Source: Gymnodinialimonas ceratoperidinii
Lineage (GTDB): Bacteria; Pseudomonadota; Alphaproteobacteria; Rhodobacterales; Rhodobacteraceae
Reading direction: 5' to 3'
Length of the DNA: 64,000 bases
Assembly (NCBI RefSeq): GCF_019297855.1
Contig: NZ_CP079194.1
Location: forward strand, 1,971,501-2,035,500
Made by a program: the position numbers and the translations under genes. The notes beneath the pieces are model-generated. The model worked only from the letters and a program-made list of their open reading frames with translations. It did no database searches and was not told the DNA's origin. Below are positions 33,264 to 42,172 of this stretch, in pieces (position 1 is the stretch's first letter; the number at the start of each line of letters is the position of its first letter).

Positions 33264-34928
33264 ATGAAAGACCAGACCATGTCCCAGACCGTAGGCCACC
33301 AGATTGCCGAGGCCCTCGCCGATGCCGGCGTCACCACCATGTTCGGGGTGATCTCGATCCACAACATGCCGATCCTCGACGCGATAGCCGAGCAGGGGCG
33401 CATCCGCTTCATTCCCGCGCGCGGCGAGGCCGGCGCGATGAACATGGCCGACGCCTTCAGCCGCGTCTCGGGCCAGTTGGGCGTGGCGCTGACCTCTACC
33501 GGCACCGCGGCAGGCAATGCCGCCGGCGCACAGGCCGAGGCGCTGACCGCCGGCAGCCGCGTGCTGCACCTGACCACCCAGATCGACCGGCCCTTCATGG
33601 ACCGCGACCGCGCCGCCATCCACGACGTGCCCAAACAGCCCGAGATGCTGCGCGGCGTCTCCAAGGCGGTCTACCGCATCTGGGACGAGACCGGCGCGCT
33701 GAGTACCGTGGCCGCCGCCGTCCGCGCCGCGATGACACCGCCGACCGGCCCCGTCAGCCTCGAGGTGCCGGTGGACGTGCAGCGCGTGCCCGCCGTGCCG
33801 GGCATGCGCCTGACACCGCCGCGCCCGGCATTGCCGCCGGTCGAGGAAGCCGCGCTCGACGCGTTGGCCGAGAAGGTGAAGAGCGCCAAGCGCCCGATGA
33901 TCTGGCTCGGCGGCGGGGCGCGTGGGGCAGGGGCCGAGGCCCTGGAACTGGTGGAACGCGGTTTCGGCGCTGTCAGCTCGACGCAAGGCCGCGCCATCGT
34001 GCCCGAAAGCCACAAGGGCACGCTCGGGGCCTTCAACATGACGCCCGAGGCCGAGGAGATCTACAAGAGCAGCGACCTGATGATCGTCGTCGGCTCGCGC
34101 CTGCGCGGCAACGAGACGCGCAACAACAAGATGCCACTGCCGAAGCCGCTCTACCAGATCGACATGGAGCCCACCCAGGGCGGCCGCAACTACTCGGTCG
34201 ACGGTTTCATCTGCGGTGACGCGGCCCAGACGCTGCGGGCGCTCCTCGACCGTCTGCCCGAGACGCTGGAGACCGATCCGCAGCTGCACTACGACATCTC
34301 CGTGGCGCGGGCGAAATCCGAGGGCGCCCTGCGCAGCCGCCTCGGGCCTTACCAGGTCGTCGCCGATCACCTGCTCTCCGTGGTGCCCGAGGGCGGCCAC
34401 CCCTGGGTGCGCGACGTGACGATCTCCAACTCCACCTTCGGCAACCGCTACGTGCAGTTCGCCAAGCCGAACCTTGGCGTCCACGCCCTCGGCGGCGGCA
34501 TCGGCCAGGGCATCGCCATGGCGGTGGGTGCGGCGGCGGGTGCTGAGGCGCGCACCATCGCGCTGGTGGGCGACGGCGGCGCGCAACTCGGCATCGCCGA
34601 GTTGATCACGGCGGTCGACGCGGAGCTGCCGATCACCTTCGTGCTGATGAACGACGCCGCCTACGGCGTGATCGAGAACATTCAGGACGCGCAATACGAC
34701 GGGCGGCGCCACTACTCGGCCCTGAAGACCCCGGACTTCGCCAAGCTCTGCGACGCCATCGACATGCCCCACGTCCGGGTCTCCGACATCGAGGCCTTCG
34801 CCGAGACCTTCGACGCCACGCTCGACCGCAAGGGTCCGATGGTCGTCGAGGTCGACATGATCGCCATCGGCCCCTTCGCGGAATCCTTCGCGGGTCCCCC
34901 GGCTGGTGCTGCGGGCAGCGCGAAATGA
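33264..34928 (+). CDS. Thiamine-diphosphate enzyme, acetolactate synthase/benzoylformate decarboxylase superfamily
   Basis: ThDP-dependent enzyme, 554 residues. The cofactor-activating Glu is in ARGEAGAMNMADAFSR (near residue 54), and the ThDP/Mg motif GDGGAQLG with the Asn of LMNDAAYGV about 25 residues later is intact. The family spans carboligases and 2-oxoacid decarboxylases. Here it follows a ring-cleavage gene, so decarboxylation of an aromatic-derived 2-oxoacid to an aldehyde, which the aldehyde dehydrogenase two genes on could oxidise, is the simplest reading. The start could be ATG 33264 or 33279. The last bases overlap the next gene (ATGA). Confidence 0.85.
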   Translation: MKDQTMSQTVGHQIAEALADAGVTTMFGVISIHNMPILDAIAEQGRIRFIPARGEAGAMNMADAFSRVSGQLGVALTSTGTAAGNAAGAQAEALTAGSRVLHLTTQIDRPFMDRDRAAIHDVPKQPEMLRGVSKAVYRIWDETGALSTVAAAVRAAMTPPTGPVSLEVPVDVQRVPAVPGMRLTPPRPALPPVEEAALDALAEKVKSAKRPMIWLGGGARGAGAEALELVERGFGAVSSTQGRAIVPESHKGTLGAFNMTPEAEEIYKSSDLMIVVGSRLRGNETRNNKMPLPKPLYQIDMEPTQGGRNYSVDGFICGDAAQTLRALLDRLPETLETDPQLHYDISVARAKSEGALRSRLGPYQVVADHLLSVVPEGGHPWVRDVTISNSTFGNRYVQFAKPNLGVHALGGGIGQGIAMAVGAAAGAEARTIALVGDGGAQLGIAELITAVDAELPITFVLMNDAAYGVIENIQDAQYDGRRHYSALKTPDFAKLCDAIDMPHVRVSDIEAFAETFDATLDRKGPMVVEVDMIAIGPFAESFAGPPAGAAGSAK

Positions 34929-35734
34929 GCCTGGGTCACGTCGTCATCATCGGGTTCGGCGCCATCGCGCAGGACCTTGTCGAAATCCTCCGCGCCCAGG
35001 ACGAGGCGCCGGGCAAGCTCTCCGTGCTGGTCCGGCCCGAGCGGGTGGAGGAGGTCAGCCAAGCGCTTGGCGACCGCGCTTTGGTGAGCGCCGACCTCGC
35101 GGCGCTGCTGGCCGCGCAGCCCGATGTGGTCGTGGAATGCGCGGGTCACGGCGCCGTGACCGCCTACGGCCCCGAGGTGCTGCAGAGCGGCACCGATCTT
35201 GTCGTGGCCTCGGTCGGTGCGCTCGCCGACGCCAAACTTGCCGCGCGGCTGGCCGAGACGGCCCGCCAGTCCGGGGCGCAATGCGTTGTGCCTTCGGGCG
35301 CCATCGGCGGCATCGATGCTCTGGGCGCCGCGCGACTCTCGGGCCTCACCTCGGTGCGCTACACCGGGACGAAGCCCCCCTCGGCGTGGTCCGGCACTCC
35401 GGCGGAGGAGGCCTGCGACCTCGCCGCCCTGAGCGAGCCCTTCACCTTCTTCGAGGGCACGGCGCGGGAGGCGGCGCAGGCCTATCCCAAGAACGCCAAC
35501 GTCGCCGCAACGCTGGCCCTGGCCGGGCTTGGCATGGATGAGACCACTGTCAGCCTCGTCGCCGATCCGGGCGCGACCGAGAACGTGCACAGCTTCAGCG
35601 TCGCCTCGCAAGCCATTGAATTCTCGATGAGGTTGGTGGGTAAGCCGTCGCCGCTTAACCCCAAGACCTCCCGATCCACCGTTTACAGCATCGCCCGCGC
35701 CGTCCTGAGCCGGCGCGCCGCGATCGTCATCTGA
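34925..35734 (+). CDS. Aspartate dehydrogenase-like protein (NadX/DUF108 family)
   Basis: NAD(P)-dependent oxidoreductase of 269 residues. The Rossmann loop IIGFGAIAQDLVE is at the N terminus and the family motif SGAIGGIDALGAAR near 120-133, followed by TGTKPPSAW and KNANVAATLALAG. NadX-type enzymes oxidise L-aspartate to iminoaspartate. No nadA or nadC neighbour is present; instead the gene sits in an aromatic operon, overlapping the ThDP gene and eight bases before aldehyde dehydrogenase. A different amino or imino acid substrate, or a 2-oxoacid amination, is possible. Family is firm, reaction in this pathway unknown. Confidence 0.85.
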   Translation: MSLGHVVIIGFGAIAQDLVEILRAQDEAPGKLSVLVRPERVEEVSQALGDRALVSADLAALLAAQPDVVVECAGHGAVTAYGPEVLQSGTDLVVASVGALADAKLAARLAETARQSGAQCVVPSGAIGGIDALGAARLSGLTSVRYTGTKPPSAWSGTPAEEACDLAALSEPFTFFEGTAREAAQAYPKNANVAATLALAGLGMDETTVSLVADPGATENVHSFSVASQAIEFSMRLVGKPSPLNPKTSRSTVYSIARAVLSRRAAIVI

Positions 35735-35741
35735 GGGACCC

Positions 35742-37220
35742 ATGGAACAGACTTTTCGCGACGACCTGATTTTCGTCGGCGGCACCTGGCAGCAAGGCCG
35801 CGGTGCGCAGATCACCTCCCGCTTCGCCGCCGAGGGCAGCGTCAACACCACGCTGACCGGCGCCTCGGCCGAAGACGTGGAGACCGCCATCGCGCGGGCC
35901 CGCGACGCGCAGCCCGCCTGGGCCGCGCTGAAGCCCCACGAGCGCGCCACCGTGCTGCACAAGATCCCCGAGGGAATCACCGCCAATATCGAGCGGATTG
36001 CCTGGGTGCAGAGCCGCGACACCTCCAAGACCCTCGGCGAGACCCGCGCGCTGGCCACCTCGGCCGCGGCCACCTTCCGCTACTTCGCCGCCGTGGCGGA
36101 GACGGCGGACGAGCTGCTGACCGTGCCGCGCGGTGATTACACAACGGCCTCGATCCACGAGCCGCTCGGCCTCGTCGCCGCGATCACGCCGTGGAACTCG
36201 CCCATCGCGTCCGACGCCCAGAAGGTCGCCCCGGCGCTGGCCGCAGGCAACGCCGTGCTGCTGAAGCCCGCAAGCTGGTCGCCGCTGGTGGCATTGGAAC
36301 TCGCGCGCATCGCCGAGGAGGCGGGGCTGCCTGCGGGGCTTCTCTCTGTCCTTCCGGGATCGGGGCGCGAGGTCGGCAACCTGCTGGTCGAGCACCGCGA
36401 TATCGCCAAGGTCTCCTTCACCGGCGGCACCTCCACCGGGCGGCGTCTGGCCCATTCGGCGGCGGACAAGCTGATGCCGGTCTCGCTCGAACTTGGGGGT
36501 AAATCCCCGACCATCGTCTTTGACGATTGCGACACCGACCTCGCCATCGCAGGTATCCTCTTCGGCATCTTCTCGTCGTCGGGGCAAAGCTGCATCGCGG
36601 GCTCGCGCCTTTTCGTGCAGCGCAGCATCTACGATGAGTTCGTCGCCCGTCTCGTGGAGGCCACGAAGGCGCTGAAAGTCGGCCATCCCTTCGATCCGGC
36701 CACCCAGGTCTCCTCGCTGGTCCATGCCGAGCACCGCGACAGCGTGGCGCGCTACGTGGAGATTGCCCGCGAAGAGGGGGGCGAGATCCTCTGCGGCGGC
36801 GCAGCACCAGAGGGCGCAGAATACGCGGACGGGGCCTACTACCTGCCGACGATCATCGCCGGGCTGGAAAACACGGCGCAGACCTGCCGCGAGGAAATCT
36901 TCGGCCCGGTGCTGGTGGTCATGCCCTTCGACGACGAGGCCGACGTGATCGCCCAGGGCAATGACAACGACTACGGTCTGGCCTGCGGCATCTGGTCGAG
37001 CGATCACCGCCGCTGCCAGCGCATCGCCCGCGCCATTCGCGCCGGTACGGTCTGGATCAACACCTACAAGCAGTTCTCGATCTCGACGCCCTTCGGCGGC
37101 GACGGCAACAGCGGCATGGGTCGTGAGAAGGGCCGCGACGGCCTGCGCGCCTACCAGCGGCAGAAGTCGATCTACGAGGACATGTCCGGCCAGCCCCATC
37201 CGTGGGCGCGATGGCCCTAG
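35742..37220 (+). CDS. NAD(P)-dependent aldehyde dehydrogenase
   Basis: Aldehyde dehydrogenase superfamily, 492 residues. Catalytic Glu is in LELGGKSP, catalytic Cys in SSGQSCIAGSR, and the Asn of the oxyanion hole in ITPWNSPI. It would oxidise an aldehyde from the ThDP enzyme or ring-cleavage products to an acid. It ends the operon; its TAG shares a CTAG with the stop of the convergent IclR gene. I considered BoxD of the benzoyl-CoA pathway but the gene is 16 kb from the box operon and in another regulatory unit. Confidence 0.9.
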   Translation: MEQTFRDDLIFVGGTWQQGRGAQITSRFAAEGSVNTTLTGASAEDVETAIARARDAQPAWAALKPHERATVLHKIPEGITANIERIAWVQSRDTSKTLGETRALATSAAATFRYFAAVAETADELLTVPRGDYTTASIHEPLGLVAAITPWNSPIASDAQKVAPALAAGNAVLLKPASWSPLVALELARIAEEAGLPAGLLSVLPGSGREVGNLLVEHRDIAKVSFTGGTSTGRRLAHSAADKLMPVSLELGGKSPTIVFDDCDTDLAIAGILFGIFSSSGQSCIAGSRLFVQRSIYDEFVARLVEATKALKVGHPFDPATQVSSLVHAEHRDSVARYVEIAREEGGEILCGGAAPEGAEYADGAYYLPTIIAGLENTAQTCREEIFGPVLVVMPFDDEADVIAQGNDNDYGLACGIWSSDHRRCQRIARAIRAGTVWINTYKQFSISTPFGGDGNSGMGREKGRDGLRAYQRQKSIYEDMSGQPHPWARWP

Positions 37221-37999
37221 CGCGGGGTATATCCCATCGCGCGCGAGGCTTCGTGCGCGGCCGAGGTGACGGCGTCGATCAGCGCCGGGTCACGATCCGA
37301 GAAACGTGCCTCGGGGCCCGAGACGTTGATCCCGCCCACGACCTGCCCGGTATGGTCGAAGACCGCCGCCGCGCAGGAGCCGATCCCGGCCTCGAAATTG
37401 CCTTCGCTCCAGGCAAACCCCTCGGCCTTGTCATGGTGCGCCTGGCCGAGGATCGCCTCGACGGTCTGGGGGGTCTTGTCGGTGGCCTGAGACAGCGCGT
37501 CGTCCGAGAAGATCTGCCGCAGTTGCGTCTCGGTGTATTCCGCCAGAATCGCGCGCCCGATCGACGAGGCATGGGCCGGCAGACGAGAGCCGGTGCGCAC
37601 GTTGCTGACAAGATGCGAGTTCGGCGCTTCACGGCCGAGGTAGATGACGTCGCGCCCGTCCAGAACACCCAGATGCGCCGACATCCCGGTCTCTTCGCAG
37701 AGCTTGCGCAGGATCGGCTGGCAGACCTGCGCGATATCGCGCCCCTGGATCGCTTGCGCCCCGAGGCTGACCAGCCCGGCGCCAAGACGGTACCCCGCGC
37801 CGTCGTCGATCTCTTCGATCATGCGATGCGCCACGAGGGTATGAATCAGGCGGATCAGCGTCGTGCGGTTGATCCCCAGATCACGCGACACGGTCGAGAG
37901 GTTCCGCGCCCTTTGGCCTTCGCCGATGTAATGAAGCAGCTTCAAGGCACGTTCAACCGGGGGAACGGAATACGTCGTCTGCGCGGGCGTTTCGGCCAT
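37217..37999 (-). CDS. IclR family regulator of the extradiol/TRAP region
   Basis: IclR-type regulator, 260 residues. The N-terminal winged helix covers about 14-75 (ALKLLHYIGEGQRARNLSTVSRDLGINRTTLIRLIHTLV written in two parts across that span), followed by the effector-binding domain with HLGVLDGRDVIYLGRE and GGINVSGPEARF. It lies between two catabolic blocks that carry the same operator-like motif at 30624 and 38096, so it probably controls both and itself. The effector should be a substrate or intermediate of that pathway. Confidence 0.9.
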   Translation of the reverse strand: MAETPAQTTYSVPPVERALKLLHYIGEGQRARNLSTVSRDLGINRTTLIRLIHTLVAHRMIEEIDDGAGYRLGAGLVSLGAQAIQGRDIAQVCQPILRKLCEETGMSAHLGVLDGRDVIYLGREAPNSHLVSNVRTGSRLPAHASSIGRAILAEYTETQLRQIFSDDALSQATDKTPQTVEAILGQAHHDKAEGFAWSEGNFEAGIGSCAAAVFDHTGQVVGGINVSGPEARFSDRDPALIDAVTSAAHEASRAMGYTPR

Positions 38000-38095
38000 T
38001 GGGGTGCGTCCTGTCGTTCAAATCCGAACCGGTCCAAGGGAAGCCCCGTGATGAGGCTGAAAGCTATTGACCGTCACGGACATGTAATATTATCT

Positions 38096-38121
38096 TTGAA
38101 CATATAGTTCACAATAGAACA
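38096..38121 (+). promoter_or_regulatory. Candidate IclR operator, copy B
   Basis: TTTGAAC, five bases, GTTCA, CAAT, AGAAC: half-sites begin at 38097, 38107 and 38116, matching copy A at 30624-30649 in order, spacing and linker. TGAAC-ATATA-GTTCA is a perfect inverted repeat. It lies 25 bases before the GTG start at 38146 and about 100 bases from the divergent IclR start. Confidence 0.6.
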
Positions 38122-38145
38122 TCTGACAAGATTGAAAGGGATGAT

Positions 38146-39309
38146 GTGACACTTTCTATCGGCATATGCGGCGGCGGCGTCGGCGGGTTGGCAGCGGCGA
38201 TCGCTCTGCACCGCGCGGGTCACTCGGTTCAGGTGTTTGAAAAGGCGCGCGCGATCAACCGCGTTGGCGCTGACGTGAACCTGACGCCGAACGCGGTCTT
38301 CGCGCTCGATAAGCTCGGCGTCGGCGCGTTCCTGCGCGAACGCGCGGCGCGGCCGACATTCCGCATCAGTCGGGATGGTGTCACCGGAGAGGAAACCTCG
38401 CGGCTGCCGATGAGCTCGGCGGCGGAAGAGAAGTACGGCGCGCCACAGCTCACCATCCACCGCGCCGATCTGCTGGAAGCCCTGCGCTCGCAGCTCCCCG
38501 AGGGCGCGTTGCACCTGGGTCGGGCGGCGGCCTCGGTCGAGCTTGCCGCGGACAAGGCCACGGTGGCCTTCGCCGACGGAACCAGCGAGGCCTTCGATCT
38601 GGTGATCGGCGCCGACGGCATCCATTCGGCCGTGCGGGAAGCGCTCTGGGGCGAGGATCACCCGCGCTACACCGGCATGGTCTCCTACCGCGGCACCTTC
38701 CCGCGCGAGGCGGCCGGTGACATTGCCGACGCCGAGGCCTTCACCAAGTGGTGGGGCGAGATCCCCGAGAAGCAGATTGTCACCTTCCCGCTCACGGAAG
38801 GCACGGAGATCTTCGTCTTCGCGACCCTGCCGCAGGAGGATTGGTCGGAGGAGGGCTGGACACTGCCCGGAGACGTGGAAGACCTGCGCACGGCCTACGC
38901 CAATTTCCATGGCGATGCCCGCAAGCTGCTGAACGCGCTGGATGATGTGACGCGTTCCGCGCTGCATGTGCGCGATCCCATGCCGCAATGGGCCAAGGGG
39001 CGCGCGACGCTTCTGGGCGATGCGGCGCATCCGATGGTGCCCTTCATGGCACAGGGCGCCTGCATGGCGATCGAGGACGGCGTCGTGCTGGCCCGCGCCT
39101 TGGACAGCAGCCCCGACGATATCGACACCGCGCTTGCGCGGTACGAGACGGAACGCAAGCCCCGCACCGCGCGGGTCCAGGAAAGTTCGCTTGCCAACGA
39201 CTGGCTGAAAAAGGCCGGCAATGCCGATTGGGTCTATGGCTACAACGCCTGGACCACACCGCTCAACGACATCAAACTCGAAGGGAGTTCCCATGAAACA
39301 TGTGTATAG
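38146..39309 (+). CDS. FAD-dependent aromatic monooxygenase (salicylate/3-hydroxybenzoate 6-hydroxylase-like)
   Basis: Single-component flavin hydroxylase, 387 residues. The dinucleotide motif GICGGGVGGLAAAIALHRAG is at 6-25, the DG motif is VIGADGIHSAVR, and the GD motif LLGDAAHPMVPFMAQGA. These are the group A flavoprotein hydroxylases such as salicylate hydroxylase and 3-hydroxybenzoate 6-hydroxylase. The start is GTG 38146, after an AAAGGG site, since the ATGs just upstream run into stops. Its 3' end overlaps the dctP start by 17 bases. It would hydroxylate the compound imported by the TRAP system. Confidence 0.85.
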   Translation: MTLSIGICGGGVGGLAAAIALHRAGHSVQVFEKARAINRVGADVNLTPNAVFALDKLGVGAFLRERAARPTFRISRDGVTGEETSRLPMSSAAEEKYGAPQLTIHRADLLEALRSQLPEGALHLGRAAASVELAADKATVAFADGTSEAFDLVIGADGIHSAVREALWGEDHPRYTGMVSYRGTFPREAAGDIADAEAFTKWWGEIPEKQIVTFPLTEGTEIFVFATLPQEDWSEEGWTLPGDVEDLRTAYANFHGDARKLLNALDDVTRSALHVRDPMPQWAKGRATLLGDAAHPMVPFMAQGACMAIEDGVVLARALDSSPDDIDTALARYETERKPRTARVQESSLANDWLKKAGNADWVYGYNAWTTPLNDIKLEGSSHETCV

Positions 39310-40276
39310 CACAGCCTTGCTGGCAGCCGGTATTGCCGCTGCCGTTGGCACCGCCCCCGCCTACGCCGACCCGGTTGAAATCAACGCCGTCACGCTGGCG
39401 CCGCGCTCCGTCTACATCACGCAGCCCTTCGCGCAGTTCGTCGAAGAGGTGAACGAGCGGTTCGAGGGCGAGATCGAGATCACCTGGCGCGGTGGCCCGG
39501 AAGTCATGCCGCCCTTCGGTCAGGCCGAGGGTGTGCGCAACGGCGCCATGGGGATGACCTACACCAGCCCGAGCTACTACCAGGGCCTGGTGCCGACCTC
39601 CGGCACGATGAACCTCTCGTTCATGAACTACGCGGAAATCGCCGAGACCGATTACCACGAGCGCATGACGGAGCTCCACGCCGAGCAGAACCTCGCGTTC
39701 ATCGGCGAGATCCCGGCCACCGAGCTCGATTTCCGCATCTACATGGGTGAGGAGGTCACGAGCCTTGCCGACCTCGAAGGCAAGCGCATCCGCGTGTTCC
39801 CGACCCTGCTGCCGCTGGTGCAGGCTCTGGGCGCCGAGCCGATCGTCCTGCCGATGCAGGAAATTTACACCGCGCTGGAGCGCGGCACCATCGACGGCTT
39901 CATGCAGGGCCCTCTGGGCCAGGCAGCGCAGTTCGAAGGCCTCGTCTCCACCGTGATCGAGCCGGGCGTCTACCGCGCAGGCTTCCCCGTCCTGATGAAC
40001 ATGGACCTCTTCAACGAGATGTCGCCGGACCTGCAGGAGCGTTTCACCACCTTCCTTCGTGAAGATTTCGCCCCGCGCATCGACGACATCTGGACCGAGG
40101 ACATCGCGACAGAGCGTGCCGCACAGGAAGCGGCAGGTTTCGAATACCTGACGCTTTCCGAGGAAGAGGCCGCGCGTTACGAGACCATGGCGATGGACGC
40201 CGCCTGGGAGATGACCGCAGAGAACGCCGGCGCCGAAGTCGCCGCAGAACTGCGCGAGATGCTCGACCGCCAGTAA
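39293..40276 (+). CDS. TRAP transporter solute-binding protein (DctP type)
   Basis: Periplasmic receptor of a TRAP transporter, 327 residues. A Sec signal peptide is clear, with cleavage likely after APAYA (about residue 22). Mature features include EVMPPFGQAEGVRNGAMGM, the conserved Arg in LDFRIYMGEEVTSLADLEGKRIRVFPT region that binds a carboxylate, and LERGTIDGFMQGP. An AAGGGAG site precedes ATG 39293 inside the end of the flavin hydroxylase gene. Ligands of this class are usually organic acids, fitting an aromatic or sulfated aromatic acid. Confidence 0.9.
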   Translation: MKHVYSTALLAAGIAAAVGTAPAYADPVEINAVTLAPRSVYITQPFAQFVEEVNERFEGEIEITWRGGPEVMPPFGQAEGVRNGAMGMTYTSPSYYQGLVPTSGTMNLSFMNYAEIAETDYHERMTELHAEQNLAFIGEIPATELDFRIYMGEEVTSLADLEGKRIRVFPTLLPLVQALGAEPIVLPMQEIYTALERGTIDGFMQGPLGQAAQFEGLVSTVIEPGVYRAGFPVLMNMDLFNEMSPDLQERFTTFLREDFAPRIDDIWTEDIATERAAQEAAGFEYLTLSEEEAARYETMAMDAAWEMTAENAGAEVAAELREMLDRQ

Positions 40277-40357
40277 GCGGCGCGGTCCAAGTGATAACGG
40301 TGAAGCCGGGTGCCCTCGGCTTCGCCATCCGACACGAACGAAAGGCGGCAGGTAGAG

Positions 40358-40852
40358 ATGTTTTTGGTTAAGCTACGACGCCTGTTGAGCGCCGTGAACC
40401 TGTGTTGCGCCATCATCGGCGCGGGCCTTCTGCTCATGATCGCGGTGATCATCTGCTTCGAGGTAACGGTCCGCTCGCTCGGGTTTGCCTCGCAGCTCTG
40501 GGTCATCGAGGTCAGCGAATACGCGCTGTTGTTCATCACCTTCCTCGGCGCGCCTTACCTGCTTGAGAAGAACATGCATGTGGTTCTCGACCTGGTCTAC
40601 GACAGCCTCTCGCATCGCCCCCGCATCGTTCTGCAGATCATCAACGCGACCATCGGGCTTGCGCTTTGCGGGATCCTGACCGTGATCGGGATCAGCGTGG
40701 TGGTGGAGCAGTTCCAGCTTGGCGTCCGGCAAGTCACCGTGATGCGCCCGCTGAGCTGGTGGATCACACTGGCGATGCCCGTCGGCATGGCCCTCATGAC
40801 CCTGGAGTTTCTCTTGCAGATGATCCGTTCCTTCCGCGGCGAGAGGGTCTGA
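40358..40852 (+). CDS. TRAP transporter small permease (DctQ type)
   Basis: Four-helix membrane subunit, 164 residues. Hydrophobic segments lie near 15-37, 53-72, 92-115 and 132-152; the LLEKNMHVVLDLVYDSL loop is typical of DctQ. I chose ATG 40358 after a GGTAGAG site. The 81-base gap after dctP has no terminator. It couples with the large permease downstream, which starts three bases after the stop. Confidence 0.88.
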   Translation: MFLVKLRRLLSAVNLCCAIIGAGLLLMIAVIICFEVTVRSLGFASQLWVIEVSEYALLFITFLGAPYLLEKNMHVVLDLVYDSLSHRPRIVLQIINATIGLALCGILTVIGISVVVEQFQLGVRQVTVMRPLSWWITLAMPVGMALMTLEFLLQMIRSFRGERV

Positions 40853-40855
40853 ACC

Positions 40856-42172
40856 ATGGAATGGTATGTCACGCTCGCGGTAATCCTGTTGCCGCTCTTC
40901 GTCCTGATGATGATGGGCCTGCCCGTCGCCTTCTCCTTCCTCGCGGTCAATCTGGTGGGTGCCTACCTTCTGATGGGGGGCTTTGCGGGGTTGGAGCAAC
41001 TTGTCCTCAACACCGTGGGTTCGATCACCAGTTTCACGCTGATCCCCATCGCGCTGTTCATGATCATGGGCGAGGCGATGTTCCGATCGGGCATCGCGAT
41101 CGAGTTGATGGACACGCTCGACAAATGGTTCGGCAAGCTGCGCGGGCGGCTCGCGCTGATGGCTGTGGGCGGCGGCGTGCTGTTCTCCACGCTGACCGGC
41201 AACTCCATGGGCTCCATCGCACTTCTGGGCTCCTCGCTGACGCCCGAGATGGAGAAGCGCGGCTACGCCAAATCCATGTCCCTCGGTCCGATCCTCGGCT
41301 CCTCCGGCCTCGCGATCATGATCCCGCCCTCGTCGCTGGCGGTGGTTCTGGGCGTGATCGGTGACATCTCCATCGGGCGCATCCTGATCGGCATCATCGT
41401 GCCGGGCCTCGTCATGGCGCTGCTCTACATCGCCTACATCCTCGGCCGCTGCCACCTGCAGCCGCACCTCGCCCCTTCCTTCGACGTGCCGCCCGTGACC
41501 CTCGGTGAGAAGATGCGCGCGACGGTGGTCAACATCCTGCCGCTTTCGGTCATCGTCTTCTCGGTGGTGGGCGTGATCTTCCTCGGCATCGCCACCCCGA
41601 GCGAGGCCGCCGCCACCGGCGCCTTCGCGACGCTGGCACTGGCCGCCTTGCGCGGCCGCCTGACGGGCAAGGTCTTCGGCGACACGATGTTCTCCAGCGC
41701 CAACATCTCGGTCATGGTGCTGCTGATCGTCTCGGGCGCGGTCACCTTCTCGCAGCTTCTGGCCTATACCGGCGCGACCTACGGCATGGTCGACGCGGTC
41801 CTCTCGCTCGACATCTCGAACGAGGCCATCGTCTTCATGATGATCATGCTGGTGGTCTTCATGGGCATGTTCATGGGCCCGCTGCCGATCATGCTGATCA
41901 CCCTGCCGATCTTCATCCCGGTGGTGCAGCAGTTCAACATGGACCTGATCTGGTTCGCGGCGCTGTTCCTCGTGGCGATCGAGACCGGCGCGACCTCTCC
42001 ACCCTTCGGCGCGGCGCTCTTCGTGATGAAGGCCGTGGCCCCGAAAGGGACGACCATGGGCGAGATCTACCGCGCGGCGGTGCCGTTCATCATCCTCGAC
42101 CTCGCGGCGATCCTGCTGATCTTCTTCATCCCCGAGCTGGTGACCTTCCCGGTCGACCTGATGTTCCGATGA
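40856..42172 (+). CDS. TRAP transporter large permease (DctM type)
   Basis: Sodium-driven transport channel, 438 residues with about twelve membrane segments. Family landmarks are GLPVAFSFLAVNLVG, the TLTGNSMGSIALLGS segment, ILGSSGLAIMIPPSS, and IATPSEAAATGAFATL. A DctM protein exchanges Na+ with the solute delivered by DctP. Its stop overlaps the sulfatase start (ATGA), so transport and desulfation are co-translated. The organic-acid class is known; the exact solute is not. Confidence 0.93.
   Translation: MEWYVTLAVILLPLFVLMMMGLPVAFSFLAVNLVGAYLLMGGFAGLEQLVLNTVGSITSFTLIPIALFMIMGEAMFRSGIAIELMDTLDKWFGKLRGRLALMAVGGGVLFSTLTGNSMGSIALLGSSLTPEMEKRGYAKSMSLGPILGSSGLAIMIPPSSLAVVLGVIGDISIGRILIGIIVPGLVMALLYIAYILGRCHLQPHLAPSFDVPPVTLGEKMRATVVNILPLSVIVFSVVGVIFLGIATPSEAAATGAFATLALAALRGRLTGKVFGDTMFSSANISVMVLLIVSGAVTFSQLLAYTGATYGMVDAVLSLDISNEAIVFMMIMLVVFMGMFMGPLPIMLITLPIFIPVVQQFNMDLIWFAALFLVAIETGATSPPFGAALFVMKAVAPKGTTMGEIYRAAVPFIILDLAAILLIFFIPELVTFPVDLMFR

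Noticed and set aside
35742..37220. Aldehyde dehydrogenase considered as BoxD
   Set aside because: It is 16 kb from the box operon, ends a different IclR-linked operon, and nothing in the sequence points to the acyl-CoA semialdehyde substrate.
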